Below are positions 31,825 to 44,756 of a stretch of 64,000 bases of DNA, piece after piece. Source of the stretch: Piliocolobus tephrosceles (Eukaryota > Chordata > Mammalia > Primates > Cercopithecidae). Position 1 is the stretch's first letter, and each line of letters begins with the position of its first letter. Location of the stretch: NCBI RefSeq assembly GCF_002776525.5, contig NC_045439.1:121647548-121711547 (forward strand), given 5' to 3'. A program made the translations under genes and the position numbers. Below the pieces are notes generated by a model. It made no database searches. It was not told the DNA's origin and saw only the letters and a program-made list of their open reading frames with translations.

Positions 31825-32497
31825 GTTCAATATCATCAGACATTAGGGAAACAGGAATCAGAACCACAATGAGATACCATTTCATACCTGCTAGGATAGC
31901 TTAAAAAAAAATTAATGTTTTAAAGGAAAGCCAGTGTAGGCAAGAATGTGGAGAAATTAGAATCCTTGTATGTTGCTGCAGGAATGGAAAATGTAGAATG
32001 TAAATGTAAAATGATGAACAGTTTGACAGTTGCTCAACACAGTAGCACTATACACAATAGCTAAAAAGTGGGTAATGTCTATCAACTGATGAATTGTTAA
32101 CAAAATGTGATATATCTATACAGTAGAATATTATTCAGCCTTAAAAGGAATGAAGTACTGATTCATGCTACAACATGGGTGAACCTTGAAGACATTACAT
32201 TGATTTAAAGAAGCCAAACACAAAGGGTTGCATATTGCATGACTCCATTTACATTAAATATCTAGAATAGACGAATCCATAGATATAGATTGTGTTTTTC
32301 GGGGGCTGGGGGAAATGGAGGAATGGAGTGTGATTGTTTCATGGGTACAGAAGTTTCCTTTTGGGGTGATGAAAATGTCTTGGAACTGCATACAGAATGA
32401 TTTCAAAACATTATGAATGTACTAAATGCTACTGGACTGTGCACTTTAAAATGGTTAATTTTATGTCATGTGGATTTTACTTCAATTTTCTAAAAGT
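31825..32497 (+). mobile_element. L1MB-type 3' end
   Basis: It starts in the ORF2 C-terminal region (GAACCACAATGAGATACCAT, TTGTATGTTGCTGCAGGAATG) and runs through GCATATTGCATGACTCCATTT and the 3' UTR, ending TGTGCACTTTAAAATGG and TTTTATGTCATGTGGATTT. An internal deletion exists near 32037. Confidence 0.85.
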
Positions 32498-32584
32498 AAG
32501 AGTAGTTTGTGAAAGTTAAATCCAAGAATACTGAGGTGTTCCAGAAGATTCTGTTTGGAAAGGGAGAGGAAATAATTAGCCCAG

Positions 32585-32716
32585 TTTTGTACCTTGAGTT
32601 TGATATGTCTCATAAAGAATCCAACTGAAGGTGCCAGAAGTCAATTAGGATTATCAATCTTGAGCTAGGGAGAGAATTCTGGACTGGACCTCTATATTTG
32701 AGAATCATCAGGTGGA
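32585..32716 (-). repeat. L2 LINE fragment
   Basis: TTGAGTTTGATATGTCTCATA, AGGGAGAGAATTCTGGACTG and TTGAGAATCATCAGG match the L2 ORF2 region next to the RT active site in reverse orientation. Confidence 0.55.
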
Positions 32717-33831
32717 TAATGGAAATTCAATCTACACATGTGGGTGTGGATTCTCCTCAGAGGTTCCTAATACAAATGAAGTGGAGTACAGGCCCCGTGG
32801 AAAAACCCTGTCATTTTTCCAGGAAAAATTTCCTTGTCGATGTGGACTTTACATTCATTCATTGTTTTTAATTAAAGTGGAGTATGGCATGTAAATTTTT
32901 CACCTTCCAGAAAAGCCTTTGCTGTAATGTCATCGGATTCATTTGACATGACAGAATAGTATTTAAAAGACCTGACCTATGATTTGCACATTACCGGAAC
33001 AATCAACCGCAGTCATCTCTTCATCAACTTTCATCTCTGTGTGCGTGAAGTGTGAAGGAGTGTCCTCCCTCACCTTGCCCGGCATTCAATCCCAAGTGTT
33101 TGTGGTGAGCTTATTGGAGAGCCCACCCGTGACTGACGTGTCACAAGAAGGGATGTGATGCCATGGCTGAGGTAATACCAAGTCACTTTTTTCCAAATCT
33201 TTTCTAATGTTTGACTCAGAACAAGTTTCAGTGTGCAATACTTAAAGTAGCATTTTTTTAAATATGGTAAGCCTTGATAACTGTTTAATCTGGATGATGA
33301 GTGCATGGGTATTACTGTACTATTTTCTCCATGTTTTATATGTTGAAATATTTATAATTTTTAATAGAATCTTTAACATTATAATGACTTATATTCCACA
33401 CAAGTTTATTAAATATCAATTTTGTTCCAGGTACTAAGGAGGTTTCATACATGACTAGTGTCTCCAGAATAAACCAGTTTGATGATGGTTTCCTATTCTA
33501 AATAATAGCTTACACTTAGGTTACCATAAAGAATGTTGCGGAGTATGAAGATGGTTAACATTCATTGGGTCAATAAGAAGTGAAGATAAAATTTGACATG
33601 GATAAGAAGATTGAAATAATCTCAGAAAAATAGAAAATTAAAGACAGATAGCCCTCTTTAAAAAAAATAATTAAGGGAGGCATAAGAGTTGTTCAACTAT
33701 TTCTAAATAGCTGGCATATGTGGGGGAAATCATAGGGTTAAAATCTGCAAACTAGGTCAGCTTTGTGTATTTGGCTCACAATGAAGATGTAAAGTTCACC
33801 AGCATTTACCTGGGTAAAATGACACCATTAA
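32717..33831. other. No gene seen; CpG-retaining stretch at 32790-33130
   Basis: The left part keeps several CpG dinucleotides and does not look like a repeat. At about 33275-33350 there is a possible L1 3' fragment (ATCTGGATGATGAGTGCATGG). Otherwise I see nothing. Confidence 0.4.
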
Positions 33832-34058
33832 ATTGGTTTATGGTTGGTACCTACCATGTGCCAAGCTCTGGGCATGGTATTTCACATACCTTATCTCATT
33901 TAATCATTTTAGCAGCCCTGTGTGCTGACATTTTTTAATGTATATGGAAACAGCTCAAAGAGTTCAAATAACTTGGTCTGAAGTCACAAAGTTAGTAAGT
34001 GGTCAAGCTAATATTCAAACTTGGGTCAATCTGTTGCCAAACCTATATCTTGCCAAAA
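33832..34058 (-). repeat. MIR SINE
   Basis: CTACCATGTGCCAAGCTCTG, CTTATCTCATTTAATCA, GTCACAAAGTTAGTAAGTGG and CAAACTTGGGTCAATCTG give a nearly full MIR in reverse orientation. Confidence 0.88.
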
Positions 34059-34084
34059 GAACACGCTTCATGGGACTAGATTGC

Positions 34085-35030
34085 TCTGGAATTCATATCT
34101 TTTAACTTTGTTTATGGTTTCTTTTAGTGTACAGATCTTTTTCACTTAGACAAATATATTAACATTTTCTTTTGTGGTCCATGCTTTTTGTGTTTAGTTA
34201 AGGAAACTTCTCTACCCTAAAGTCACAAGATACTCTATCTCCACCCTAAAGTCATAGGATATTCTATCTTTTCTTTTAAACGTATAAATGTGTTTCTTAC
34301 ATTCAGGTCTATAACTGTCTTTAACTTCTATGTGGTAATGGTGTAAATTAAAGGTGTAATTTAATTTTTCCCCCATGTGAATCATGAATCATCCAGCACC
34401 ACTGATCAGGCTCCATTTTTTCCCCTATTAGTTGCTCATGCTTTGTAGTATATTGAGTTCACAGATGAGGAGGTCAGTTTCTGAACTTTCTACTTTCTTC
34501 TACTAGTTTTGCTTTTAAATTCCTGTATAAATGCTGCACTGTCCTAATAATTATAGTCTTGTAACAAATATTCATATTTCATAAGGTAAGCTCCCATATT
34601 CTTCTCTAAATTTTTCTGGATTATTCTAGGCCTCTTGGTTTTCTAGTCAAATTTTAAAAGCAACATAATTTCCTTGAAAACCTCTATTGGGATTTTGATG
34701 AGAATGATATCACATGTCAATTAATTTTGTGAAAACTGACATCTTTAGAAATGTTGAGTCTTCTCATCCAGAGATAAAGTATGTTTCACTGTTTACTTTT
34801 CTTTTTTAAAAAAATAACTTTCTCCATAAAAGCCTCAGGTACCTATTACTTATTTATTTTTAGATACCTTAGAGACTTTGTTTCTACTGTAAATAAAATT
34901 CTTTTTAAAATTATGTCATAATTTTTGTGTCTAGAACTTAATTGATGCTGATATTTATCTTGTATCCAGCAACCCTGTTGAACTTTTTATTAGTTTGTAG
35001 ATTTTGTTAGGTTGTTCAATTATCTTTTCA
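34085..35030 (-). mobile_element. L1M ORF2 fragment
   Basis: Antisense ORF2, C-terminal to RT. In order it shows TTAACTTTGTTTATGGTTTC, the ATCATCCAGCACCACTGATC equivalent of the CCAGTTTTCCCAACACC region, TTGGGATTTTGATGAGAATG, and TCTTGTATCCAGCAACCCTGT. It is well decayed. Confidence 0.72.
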
Positions 35031-38000
35031 CAAATAAGCATTTCATTTGTATAAAACACGGCACTCAAAATTATCAACATACATATGTAAAGTCTAAAAT
35101 TACAAAATTTGAATTATAACACATCTTTTATTTTCTATAAATTGATGCAATTTTGACTCAAGCATGCCATGCATTTTGAGCTGGCAAGGAATTTAACCTT
35201 AGTTAGCCATTCTTGAAATTTACTTCAACCTAAGGGCAAGTCATAGTTCCAAGATCTTAACACCAAGGCTGACGGGTTTGCCAGTTCTCTCCCTGGCCAC
35301 ATGATACCAATCCAGGAGGTTTACTGATAACACATTTGTTCTCTCTGAACAGGGTCTCCTACCATTCTGTGACTCTCTGCAGTGTTCACACCCATTAGGA
35401 TGACAGGAATTTCGATGGAAACTAATAGCCCTAAGTCCAGTACTCCATTTTTTCTGCCACTCCCATGAAATCTAGCTATCTCATCTGTCTTTGCCTCCAA
35501 AGAGTATGAGAAAGTCTCGGAGGTCTCAGAATGCATAGCCCTCACCCAACCCCCAGGCAAGGGATATCTTTTTCTAGACTAAGGAAAACCCCTACCCACC
35601 TCCTGATTCTTCAAGTCACATAGCTTTCTCCCCTAAACTCTATCCTTCCTTTTTCCTTTCCCAGTAGGCTTTCACAAACTCCCAAACCCAGAATCCAGGC
35701 TTAATTTTTCAAACCCTAAGAAAGTCTGGAGAGAAGTATTTCTTTCCATCTTTCTAGTTCAGGAGTTTCTAGTTTCTTCCTTCTCTTGAAGGAAGAAAAA
35801 TAAAACATTTACATTGCCAAATTTAGCATGTCTTAATCATCAATGTTTATATCCTGCTCGCTACATAAAATGGTGCTGAAATCTTAAAGATATTCATATT
35901 CTATGAAGAACTCAATCATCCATCATTTCTGAGAATTGCTATCACATAACCTCCATGAAGAAATTTTGAGCTGATTTGACAACAATTTTGTATGCTTACC
36001 TCTTCCAAGTTTTTTTCTTCTTTACTATTTATTACTTATTTTAATTTTTTGCCTTTAATTGAAAAATGTTGACAATAATAACAGAATAACTTTGTCAACA
36101 TGTCCATTTCTGTAGTCCTGCTTGTATTCACACTACTTTCTGGGAATAAAAACTCTACTGTGCTGTGCTTTGGCTTCTGCTGTACTGCAGAGAATCTTTC
36201 ACAGTCTACCTGCTGAGCAATTGGCATGCCTCAGAAGCTTTTACAGAGACTTCCAATAGCTTGCCTTGTATCTAAATGTCCCTGAAAACTGCCAATATTT
36301 TATGGATCTTTAATAACTGTGGTGCAGTACTGCTTTTGGAGGGTTCTTGAAGTCAGGTGTGCTCTGCCCCTAAGCTTTCAGATCCAGCTTTCTTCTGTCA
36401 AGGGCTTCTCTTTTTTGCACTTCAGGGTTTTTTGCACTTCTGGGAGCCCTTCGCAGGTTTCCACCTCCACTGCTACTTTCTATTGCTTCTGGCTGCTTTT
36501 CATCTTTATTCCTTTCCCTCTGTTTTGTTTCTTTCCTTATTCTTCTTTCTCCTTTTTCTCTCTTCTTCTTGCCTCTTTGATTTTTTTTTTACTTTAAGCT
36601 AAGAACATTTGGCATTTATTGTTATCTTCCCTTAGTAAGAAGGCTTCTTTCCATGAGATCAGAGAATTGTCACATTTTATTAGGACAATGTATGGGCTCT
36701 GTGGTCTTCGTAATGAGCTTACCCTTCTCACTTCCAGATGCATGATGTTTCCAGACCCACATCTCCATATGAATGAGATATTATTGAACATTCTGTAGAG
36801 AAGGTGACATCCTCTAGAAACCATACGGAGTAGTGAATTCAATAAAGTGCTTCACCAGAGCATCACCAGCTATTCCGTGAGCAGAAAATTTAGATTGCAA
36901 ACAAGACATTGTGATGGAGATAAAAGAAGAAAGCCAACTAGTAAAAGAAAGAGAAAGAGGGAGAGAGAAGTCCTCAATCTTATCATCTTATAGTCATAAG
37001 ATGACTCCTCCTTCTCTAGGCAGAGTGTTCAAGTTCCAAGCAGGATAAGAAAGGAACAAAAGACTTAAGAGAAGACACCCTTTAAAAAAATATCTCCTGA
37101 AACCTTGCTTGTTGACTTTCATTAGCTAGAATTGTATCACTTGTAAATTCTTACATGAAAAGGAGTCTGGGAGACTTGAATATTTTTAGCTGGATACATT
37201 ACCACTAGAGAAAAATTTGAGTTCTTTAGTAAGGAAGAAGAGGAGATAGGTATTGGGCAGGCAACCATCAATGTCAGCCACAAATAATATCCCCATTTTA
37301 AAAGTAAAACCACTGAATCTTACAGCCTTCTCCACAAACATGAACCGTGAAAATCTTGGGGATGCTTGGAGGGATCTTAATAAAACTCATCTCCCAGGGA
37401 AGACAGGTTTGGACTCTGTAATGAAACTGTGTACTTCAGATTGGCAGCCCAGATATAAGGGACCCTGGATAGAGCTTGCAGCTGTAAGAGACATTTGGAT
37501 GTGGTTGATCAGTCACTATGGAGGGGACTCATGCAACCAGACCTGTGATAGAACACAGGAAAAAAAAATTGGCCCACCCTATCTCACCATGTCTTCGTGT
37601 TGGTGCAGCTGAAGGGTTAGTACGAAAACCCACAAACCTATGTTTCTTGTTCATTGTTGTGTCCAAAACACCTTTGGTCTTACAGAATCTTCCCCAGCCA
37701 GTGACAGGAAATTCATTCTGAAACCACCAGATGTTTTTTTAATCAGACTAGGGGTGGGGCAGAGGTCTCTTTGGGCTCCCTGCCTGGGCAGAGTTGATGA
37801 CTGTGTGCACATAGACTGTGGCAGGAGCGCTCTCCCTTGGAATCTCAGGAAGCAGGGCCATGCAGGGGTGAGACTCCATGATCCTCAGACTCTACCACTT
37901 TGGCACTTTCTCTTTCAGTCCTTGATCTGATATTCCCCCTTCCTGACCTAGCCTAGCTGGGGCCCAGGTGAACTATAAAACCTTCTCTCTCAAATTTTCC

Positions 38001-38254
38001 CTCTCAATTTAACTCAGAAATCTGCTCAAGAATACTCCTGATGCAAGAAAATCACAAGACCACTCCCCACCATCACCACCCTTAGGAGGTGCAGGAGATC
38101 TGACCTTATCTGTATATCAGGAGGCCTCTAAGGGGACCTGGGAGCAGTCGCTAGGCAGATGGTGCAGGGAAGTTTCAAGGGGGCTTGGAATTCACCTTCA
38201 CACATGGGATATATTGTTATACCAAAAGGAAGTTTAACTTTGATAAGGATTTTC
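35031..38254. other. No gene seen; pyrimidine-rich tract at 36500-36596
   Basis: 3.2 kb of single-copy-like sequence. The CTTCTTTCTCC-type tract at about 36500-36596 is low complexity. Open frames of 78-119 codons are without motifs. Confidence 0.45.
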
Positions 38255-38500
38255 TGTGTAGTAGTTAAGTCTGCACACTCTACAGCCATACTGCTTAGAA
38301 CTCAATCCTGGTTCCACCATTGCCTAAATACACAGACTTGGCTTAACCTGGCTATCCCTCGGTTTCAGCTACAAAATAATCACAATATTAGCATAGCCTC
38401 CCAGGACTCCCATAGGTGAAGTGAATTTATATAAATCACTTAAAATATTACTAAATGCAGAATAGATGCTCAATAAATACCTGCTGGTTATTATCCCACG
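38255..38500 (+). repeat. MIR SINE, full length
   Basis: It begins TGTAGTAGTTAAGTCTGCAC, passes ACTCAATCCTGGTTCCACC and ends GATGCTCAATAAATACCTGC and TGGTTATTATC, so head, core and tail are all present. Confidence 0.9.
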
Positions 38501-38509
38501 CCTCTTATT

Positions 38510-38552
38510 CATGCACTCCCACACACTCCACACACAGTCACACACACACAGT
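38510..38552. repeat. CACA-rich simple repeat
   Basis: An interrupted CA tract of about 40 bp just after the MIR tail. Confidence 0.75.
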
Positions 38553-38797
38553 CTCAATTTAGCTATGAGATGAAAGTTAGGGTTAGAGGAAATGGAAAAG
38601 GGGGAAATGAAAAGATTCAGATGAGGCAGGGTAAGTTAACTTAGAAAACAGAAAACATAAAAGAAAGGTCATTTGTTATTTCTTTAGGTCACATTCCAGG
38701 TGAAATTGTTGCTGTCTTCTTTTTTCTCCTCCTCTTTTCTTGCTTAACCCTGAGAACATATCAAGATACTTTTAGGCGGACTATCTCTGATTAATGC

Positions 38798-39408
38798 TTA
38801 TTCATTTTCTATTCTTGTGTAACAAACTACCACAAATTCATCAGCTTAATATAACACCTAATATCTCATAGTTCTGTAGGCCAAAAGTCTGGGCAGGCAC
38901 AACTGAGTTCTCTGCCCAGATCACAGAGAGCCAAAATCAAGGTGTCAGCCAGGCTGAGCTTGCATCTGGAGGCTCTGGGGAAGAATTAGCTTCCAAACTC
39001 ATTTGGGTTGTTGACGGGATTCCATCCCTTGCAGTTGTAGGACTGCAGACCCATTTTCTTGCTGCCCTTGGTAGATAACAGCTCTCGGCTCCTAGAGGCT
39101 ACTCTCAGTCCTCAGCACAGGAACCCCAGGATCTTCAAGCCAGCTGGAGTACCTCAAATCCTTCTCAAATTTGGAACCTCTATGTATGACTTTCTCTGCT
39201 GCAACCAGCTGTGAACATCCTCTGATTTTGAAGGGCTCATATGATTAGATTGGACCCACCCAGACAACCCCCATTTTGCTGTACAATGTGACATAATCAT
39301 TCTAGCCACAGATTCCAGCCTATTCACAGGTTCCAATCACACTCAGAGGGGAGGGATTATAGAAGGGTGAAGATCACTGGGGGTCATTTTAGGATTCTGC
39401 CTACCACA
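38798..39408 (-). mobile_element. Solo LTR, ERVL/MaLR class
   Basis: On the minus strand it starts TGTGGTAGGCAGAATCC, has GATATTAGGTG near its 3' end where related LTRs carry a polyadenylation signal, and ends near GAAAATGAATAA. Flanking AATGC at 38793-38797 and 39409-39413 is a 5-bp TSD, as in ERVL/MaLR elements. No internal region is present, so recombination between two LTRs is likely. The 611-bp length is at the long end for MLT1-class LTRs, so the exact family stays open. Confidence 0.8.
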
Positions 39409-39413
39409 AATGC

Positions 39414-41021
39414 CATGAAGTTCAAGGTTGATAATTGAGAAAAATGAGCAGGAGGCAGTTCAGGGTCAGTTGAAGAGTTCAGTTTGGGATATCTCCCTCC
39501 TATGACATTAGACCTTCTCTGGATCAGGTTCAAGATTATCTCAAAGGCTCAGACACTAAGGGAGTGGACACTGATCCAATCAGAAGGCACAGAGGCCTTG
39601 ATAGAAACAAGAGCAGGTGGACCTGTGGGCAGGCCAATGTTCACCTAGATTTGACCTGGGAGGTCAGGGGAGACCAGGATTTAGGGACCACAAGACATCA
39701 GTGGAAAGTCAGGTCATTCAGTGGACCCTGTAAGAAAAAGAGTATTTTATTCTCATGGGTTCCTCCAAGAAATATGAAGCCTGATTCAGCTTCCAGTGAT
39801 AAGGAAAAGTCTAAACTAGCAGGAGGCAAAGAAGAGGGACTTAATAATGAGGGGGAAGACTGGGTTAGTGATCTGAGAGACTGTCAAGCGATTATTAAAG
39901 TTTAGGTCTTATCCTCCGTTGGAGGGACCCAAGGGAAAGATGGGTTCTCTCTTCCTTGAGAGCAGAACTAAAAGACAACAGGCCTCAGACACCTGACGGG
40001 GTGATCATTCACACTGGAGGCATCAGGTAATTTTTGTATTTATTATGACAAATTCAACAACAGATTTTAGCAAACTGCCCTTTTCTAACTCAGCCAGTAT
40101 ACTGTGATAATTTTCTGATAGATGGAAGTAAAAAATCTCAGAAAAAAAGGTGCCTTCTTCTAATTTGTATAATGGTACCATGTGGGCCAGCAGAGGCCCT
40201 GTGGCCCTCCTGCCCATGGAAACCTCTCGGACTGGAGCTCCACTTGTGTATGACAACCATTTGCCCCAACTCACCTCAACATTATATCTGTAGTAACCGC
40301 CTCTCATAAACTGTGCCCTCTGCAGAAAGCATAACATTAGAATGAGGATCTCCACTCTGCAGCAGGAGACCACAAAGGAATAGAAGGTCTATTTCACCCT
40401 AGAAGCCACCACAGATGTGACTGGACCCAATCAGAGCCACCTCAGATTAGACCTCCTCAAATTCTCAACAAAGTTGGCCTGGGTTCCCTGTCAACTTCCT
40501 ATGCACAGAAGCTGCCAAAGTGAGGCCAGCCCCACCTTGGGGGATTTCAACTGATAGAATGTCAGGAAACTAGAGAAGGGAGTAGTAAGGAAGTGAGGCT
40601 AACTTCCCAGAACAGTCTCTGTAACTGCATTCCCTTTTACCCTTCAGCGTGACTATTTTGTGCTATATTTACTGCCACCCTTTCTCTTTTCCTGTAGAAA
40701 AGCATTCTATGTAATGTGCTCCTTATATAAACACAGTGATACCTGCTTTCCTCCATTCAGCTGTCATCCTCTACAGGCTTGAAATTGGTAGAAAATAGCA
40801 TCTAGACTTCTATTTAAAGCTCCCAGCCTGGGTCATCATTAACTGTCTCTTATATGAAAGTACCGGTGTGCCCCAAGTACCCATTATACCAACTTTTAAG
40901 AATACAGGGAGATGTTTTCCTCTTCAATCACAGTCTCTGGTAACAATGGTTCAAATGCAAATCAAAAAGACCTCAGATTGAAATAACACATACAAGATTA
41001 AGGATTCACTCATAAGTGGCA
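39414..41021. other. No gene seen
   Basis: 1.6 kb of unassigned sequence. A plus-strand frame at 39564-39905 and a minus-strand frame at 40023-40373 have no recognisable domain. Confidence 0.45.
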
Positions 41022-41252
41022 TTTGAGCATAGTAGTTACAAGCATGGACTCCACAGCCATGCTGTGTTTGATACCCAGCTCTGCCTCTAGCTCTGAGACA
41101 CTGTGCTAGATATTTACACACCTCTGCTCTGGTTTTCTCATAATGGTACCCACTCAAGAGCTTGTTTTAAGAATTAAAAGGGTTAATACACACAAAGCAC
41201 TGTGAAAAAAGCCAGGCCCCTGCTAACACCCGATAAATGTTAGCTATGTTAC
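41022..41252 (+). repeat. MIR SINE, near full length
   Basis: GCATAGTAGTTACAAGCATGG, CCCAGCTCTGCCTCTAGCTC and CACCCGATAAATGTTAGCTA mark head, core and tail. Confidence 0.9.
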
Positions 41253-41739
41253 CATTTACTATTTTGTCTTTTATTCTTATAAAGACTTTTCTGGACTTTT
41301 ACTCATTTGGGGAATAATTTTTAAAAAGTCAAGATATAAAATAAAGGTTTTTTTTCTTCATTAGTTAGTACCCCACCCTGGGTTTCTGATCTCTCCACAG
41401 ACAGACAGGCTGTCCATCCCTCAGTCTGAAGGTTAAGTCGCTTGGGTTTCCCCTCTCTAGATTCTGACCACTGTCTGTACACTGTCTGCCCTAGTGGCAA
41501 AAATGTCTTCCTGACCTTTTTGCAGGATTAGGTCTGCCCTTTAGTGCTGCATCTGAGAGTCCTGTCCCCTTTGAGAGGGGTTTGTAGTGAAATGATCCTA
41601 AGCCCTTCTCTTTCCTGGAACCTCATAATGCCTCAGCGTTGCAAGCATAGACCCAGAAACAAACAGCTTCTACCACCTAGAACATTTATGGGCTCAGAAT
41701 CCAAAGGTTAAATGGCATACCTCCTGCCTTTAAAATGTT
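41253..41739. other. No gene seen
   Basis: Unassigned, single-copy-like sequence. Confidence 0.4.
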
Positions 41740-41960
41740 TATAGTCTAAAGGAGATGTACTATCTGCCAGTAAGTTATGACAATGCAGTCCTAAGTCATC
41801 ATAAGTTGTATAATGAAGTTAGAAAGACATAGAAGTATAGTGGAAACCCCTCCTAAACATCATGGGCATGAAGGGAGGCTCCTAGAGGTGGTACTGTTCG
41901 AACAGAGATTTGACCAAAGGGAAACACACTCAAGGCACTCCGAGTGTGCCAAACAGCCCA
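41740..41960 (-). repeat. L2 LINE 3' fragment
   Basis: TTTATAGTCTAAAGGAGATG, GGCTCCTAGAGGTGGTACTG and ACAGAGATTTGACCAAAGGG resemble the L2 3' UTR in reverse orientation, at weak similarity. Confidence 0.5.
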
Positions 41961-42544
41961 TGTAAATGCAGCTTGGAAAGTCGAAACTGGGCATTTCCTG
42001 ATAACTTCAAGTAATTCTGTATTGTTCTGTTACCAAATGGAAGGGTTAGTGATTCGGACAAGACTGAGCTGGTTGAGGTCTTCCCACACCCCAACCGCAC
42101 TCTCCCTTTTGGCATTTAAGAAACTTAGGTTTTATCTGATATGAAATTTGAAAATATTAAACAGCTTTTAGAAGTAAGTCTCATTAACCAGATTTTAAAA
42201 TGAAAATCTCATTCTGGAAACTCTGTGAAGCAACTCTATGATATCAATTTTCATCTGGTAAATCATTATAAATATTATTTCCCAATCCAGAGTTGTTTTT
42301 GCACTTCATGATACCTTTGGTTGAACAGTAGATTTACATTTTCAAAGACTTCAATGTATTGATTTCTCCCAATTACCTTGGAATTCCACATATTGATGGA
42401 AAATAGAAGAAATTAATTTTGAGCATAATTTATCATTATTTCTCAGAACACTCCAGAAACTCTAGACATGTGAGCCTCAAGATTATTTCTTTGACAGGCA
42501 AGAGAACACTTTTCATCATCAGCTGTATGTTTGCATTACTGGCC

Positions 42545-42770
42545 GTCTTTCCTGATCCCTATATAATATCATATTAGCCTATCATACTCTCTGATAATTT
42601 TTTCCTTCAGATTACTTGCTGCCATTTATAATCATATAAGTAAGTTCTCATTGGTTAATTATGTCTCACTCCTCAAGATTAGAAACTAAATCTGTTAGTG
42701 TTCACCATATGATTCCTAGCGCTGTGACAGTAACACTTACAGGGTAAGTACTTATTACATCTTTTTTTAA
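42545..42770 (+). repeat. L2 LINE 3' end fragment
   Basis: CTTTCCTGATCCCTATATAAT, TTAGAAACTAAATCTGTTAG and AGGGTAAGTACTTATTACATC follow the L2 3' UTR order in plus orientation, at weak similarity. Confidence 0.5.
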
Positions 42771-43446
42771 TGAAAGAATTTCCCAGAGTTGAGACATTCT
42801 GTCTTCATCTGTATTATGCAAAAACCCTGTGCTAGGGACTGATTCTCCAATGTTGCTATAATTTGGCTCTCCCCTATATCAGCTCACAGCAACAGAAAGA
42901 TTCATAATCTGCAAGAAATATATCTCCAGCTTTGATCGAAGGCCCACCGTGAACTCTTTATGAGGTTCCAGCTGTGGCTACAATGACTATAAAAAGTCAA
43001 CGACTCTTTCTGCACAGCGAACCCTAGAAGGATGATTTGTGGTTACAGCAGTTAATTGCAAATTTGTGGTTATTGAGTAATCACAATACGTTCTCAGCCC
43101 TAACTCATTCCCTCAATATTTTTCTTTTTTCTGTGAGATTTCTTCAAGGTATTATCTTGTTTTTATCAAATTTAGGGCACTGAAAATGTTGCCAAGGTTT
43201 TTTATCATGACTGACTCAGGCCACATTGGAATGTCTACCATCCATCTGAAAGCCATAGCACAGAGGGTTTTCACACATGGATTCCACCCACCATGCTCCT
43301 GGTGTCTGCCTGTTGCAGGTTTCCCCAAGTGTATCATTTGTGCCCTCCTCCCTTCCATCTGGTCAGAGTTCAGGTTAGAAGTAAGATGCCAGAGGCAAAC
43401 ATTGAGGTGGGGCATCGGGCATGTAGTGTGCAATCGTTTTATAATA
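42771..43446. other. No gene seen
   Basis: Unassigned. A frame of about 131 codons crossing 43186-43581 runs into an Alu and is not a gene. Confidence 0.4.
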
Positions 43447-43456
43447 AAGAAACCTT

Positions 43457-43748
43457 TTTTTTTTTTTTTGAGATGGAGTCTCACTCTGTCACCCAGACTG
43501 GAGTACAGTGGCACGATCTCGACTCACTGCAACCTCTGCCTCCTGGGTTCAAGAAATTCTCTGCCTCAGCCTCCTGAATAGCTGAGATTACAGGCGCCCA
43601 CCACCATGCCCAGCTAATATTTTTGTATTTTTAGTAGACAGGGTTTCACCATCTTGGCCAGGTTGGTCTTGAACTCCTGACCTCATGATCCACCCAACTC
43701 AGCCTCCCAAAGTGCTGGGATTACAGGTGTAAGCCACCACACCTGGCT
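43457..43748 (-). mobile_element. Alu SINE (AluS-like)
   Basis: A full-length minus-strand Alu with a T tail, GAGATGGAGTCTCACTCTGTC, and AAAGTGCTGGGATTACAGG. The imperfect TSD AAGAAACCTT (43447-43456) and AAGAAATCTT (43749-43758) has one mismatch. Confidence 0.95.
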
Positions 43749-43758
43749 AAGAAATCTT

Positions 43759-44614
43759 TATAATAAATAAAAAAAAACTGGCATGGAAGTCACAAAATAG
43801 ACTTAGTGGCATTCCTAAAGATGAAAATCTATTCTTTATATAAAAAGGCAACACTGAGGATACACAATTAGTCCTCGCTTTTAGAATGTCATGTTCCTAG
43901 AAAGGAGCCTTAATGGTGGAAGGTAGAGGTATGTGGGAAGGGGCCTGAACATCACTCAATTTAAAAGTAACCATTAAAACAGACAAAGGGGATGAGATCA
44001 AATGTCAGAAATCAAATAATCTGTGGAGAGACATAAAAAGTTGCATGGATATGTTGCATAAACTGAGAAAAATGCAAAAATTCACTTGCAGATAATTAAT
44101 TCATTCTAAGTTTCCTCCAAGCCTGATTCACTGGAGATCCCAAGAAGCTACTGGAAAGTCACTCTTTTATTCTATCACTTATCCTTCAACAGTCTTCTGA
44201 GTATCTTCTAAGTAACTTACAAACTATCAGTTTCTCACTACCTCTCTCCTTATGACTCCATACTCATCCCATGCCTTAACATCCACATCTTGTGTATTTT
44301 GCATCATTTCCTATCATCTGCATCATTCCCTGGCAACGTAAAAGCTCTCCATTGTCCCGAAGGCTGTCATTGAGCACACCATAGTACACATTCGATTATT
44401 CTTTAGCTGTTGTTGCCATCACTGTCTGGTTGGATAACCACATAAGTGTAATACAAGAATAATGAAGTATATGGAAGTGTGAAAGAAAAGACAGTCTCTG
44501 GAGGCCAGCAGTTTCTTCTGGAGGACTGAGCCACAACTCTTCCTTTGTCACTAAATTATTTGCCAATGTAGACATCTCATTTTCCCAATGAGATGCTTTG
44601 CTTGTAGAAGACAT
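43759..44614. other. No gene seen
   Basis: Unassigned. A frame of 128 codons on the minus strand (44396-44782) runs into an LTR fragment. Confidence 0.4.
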
Positions 44615-44756
44615 GTGTGAGTCCATTCTCACATTGCTATGAAGAATACCCAACACTGGGTAATTTATAAAGAAAAGAAATTTAATTGACTCACAGTTCC
44701 GCATGGCTGAGAAGGCCTCAGGAAACTTACAAGGTACACAGAGCCAAACCATATCA
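44615..44756 (-). mobile_element. MST/THE1-type LTR with large internal deletion
   Basis: On the plus strand GAGTCCATTCTCACATTGC, GGGTAATTTATAAAGAAAAG, TTAATTGACTCACAGTTCCG and GAAACTTACAA are the complement of the LTR 3' part. They then jump straight to CAGAGCCAAACCATATCA, the complement of the LTR start. About 200-250 bp between them is missing. Confidence 0.82.

Noticed and set aside
43186..43581. 131-codon frame
   Set aside because: Its second half is Alu sequence; Alu-derived tails commonly give such frames.
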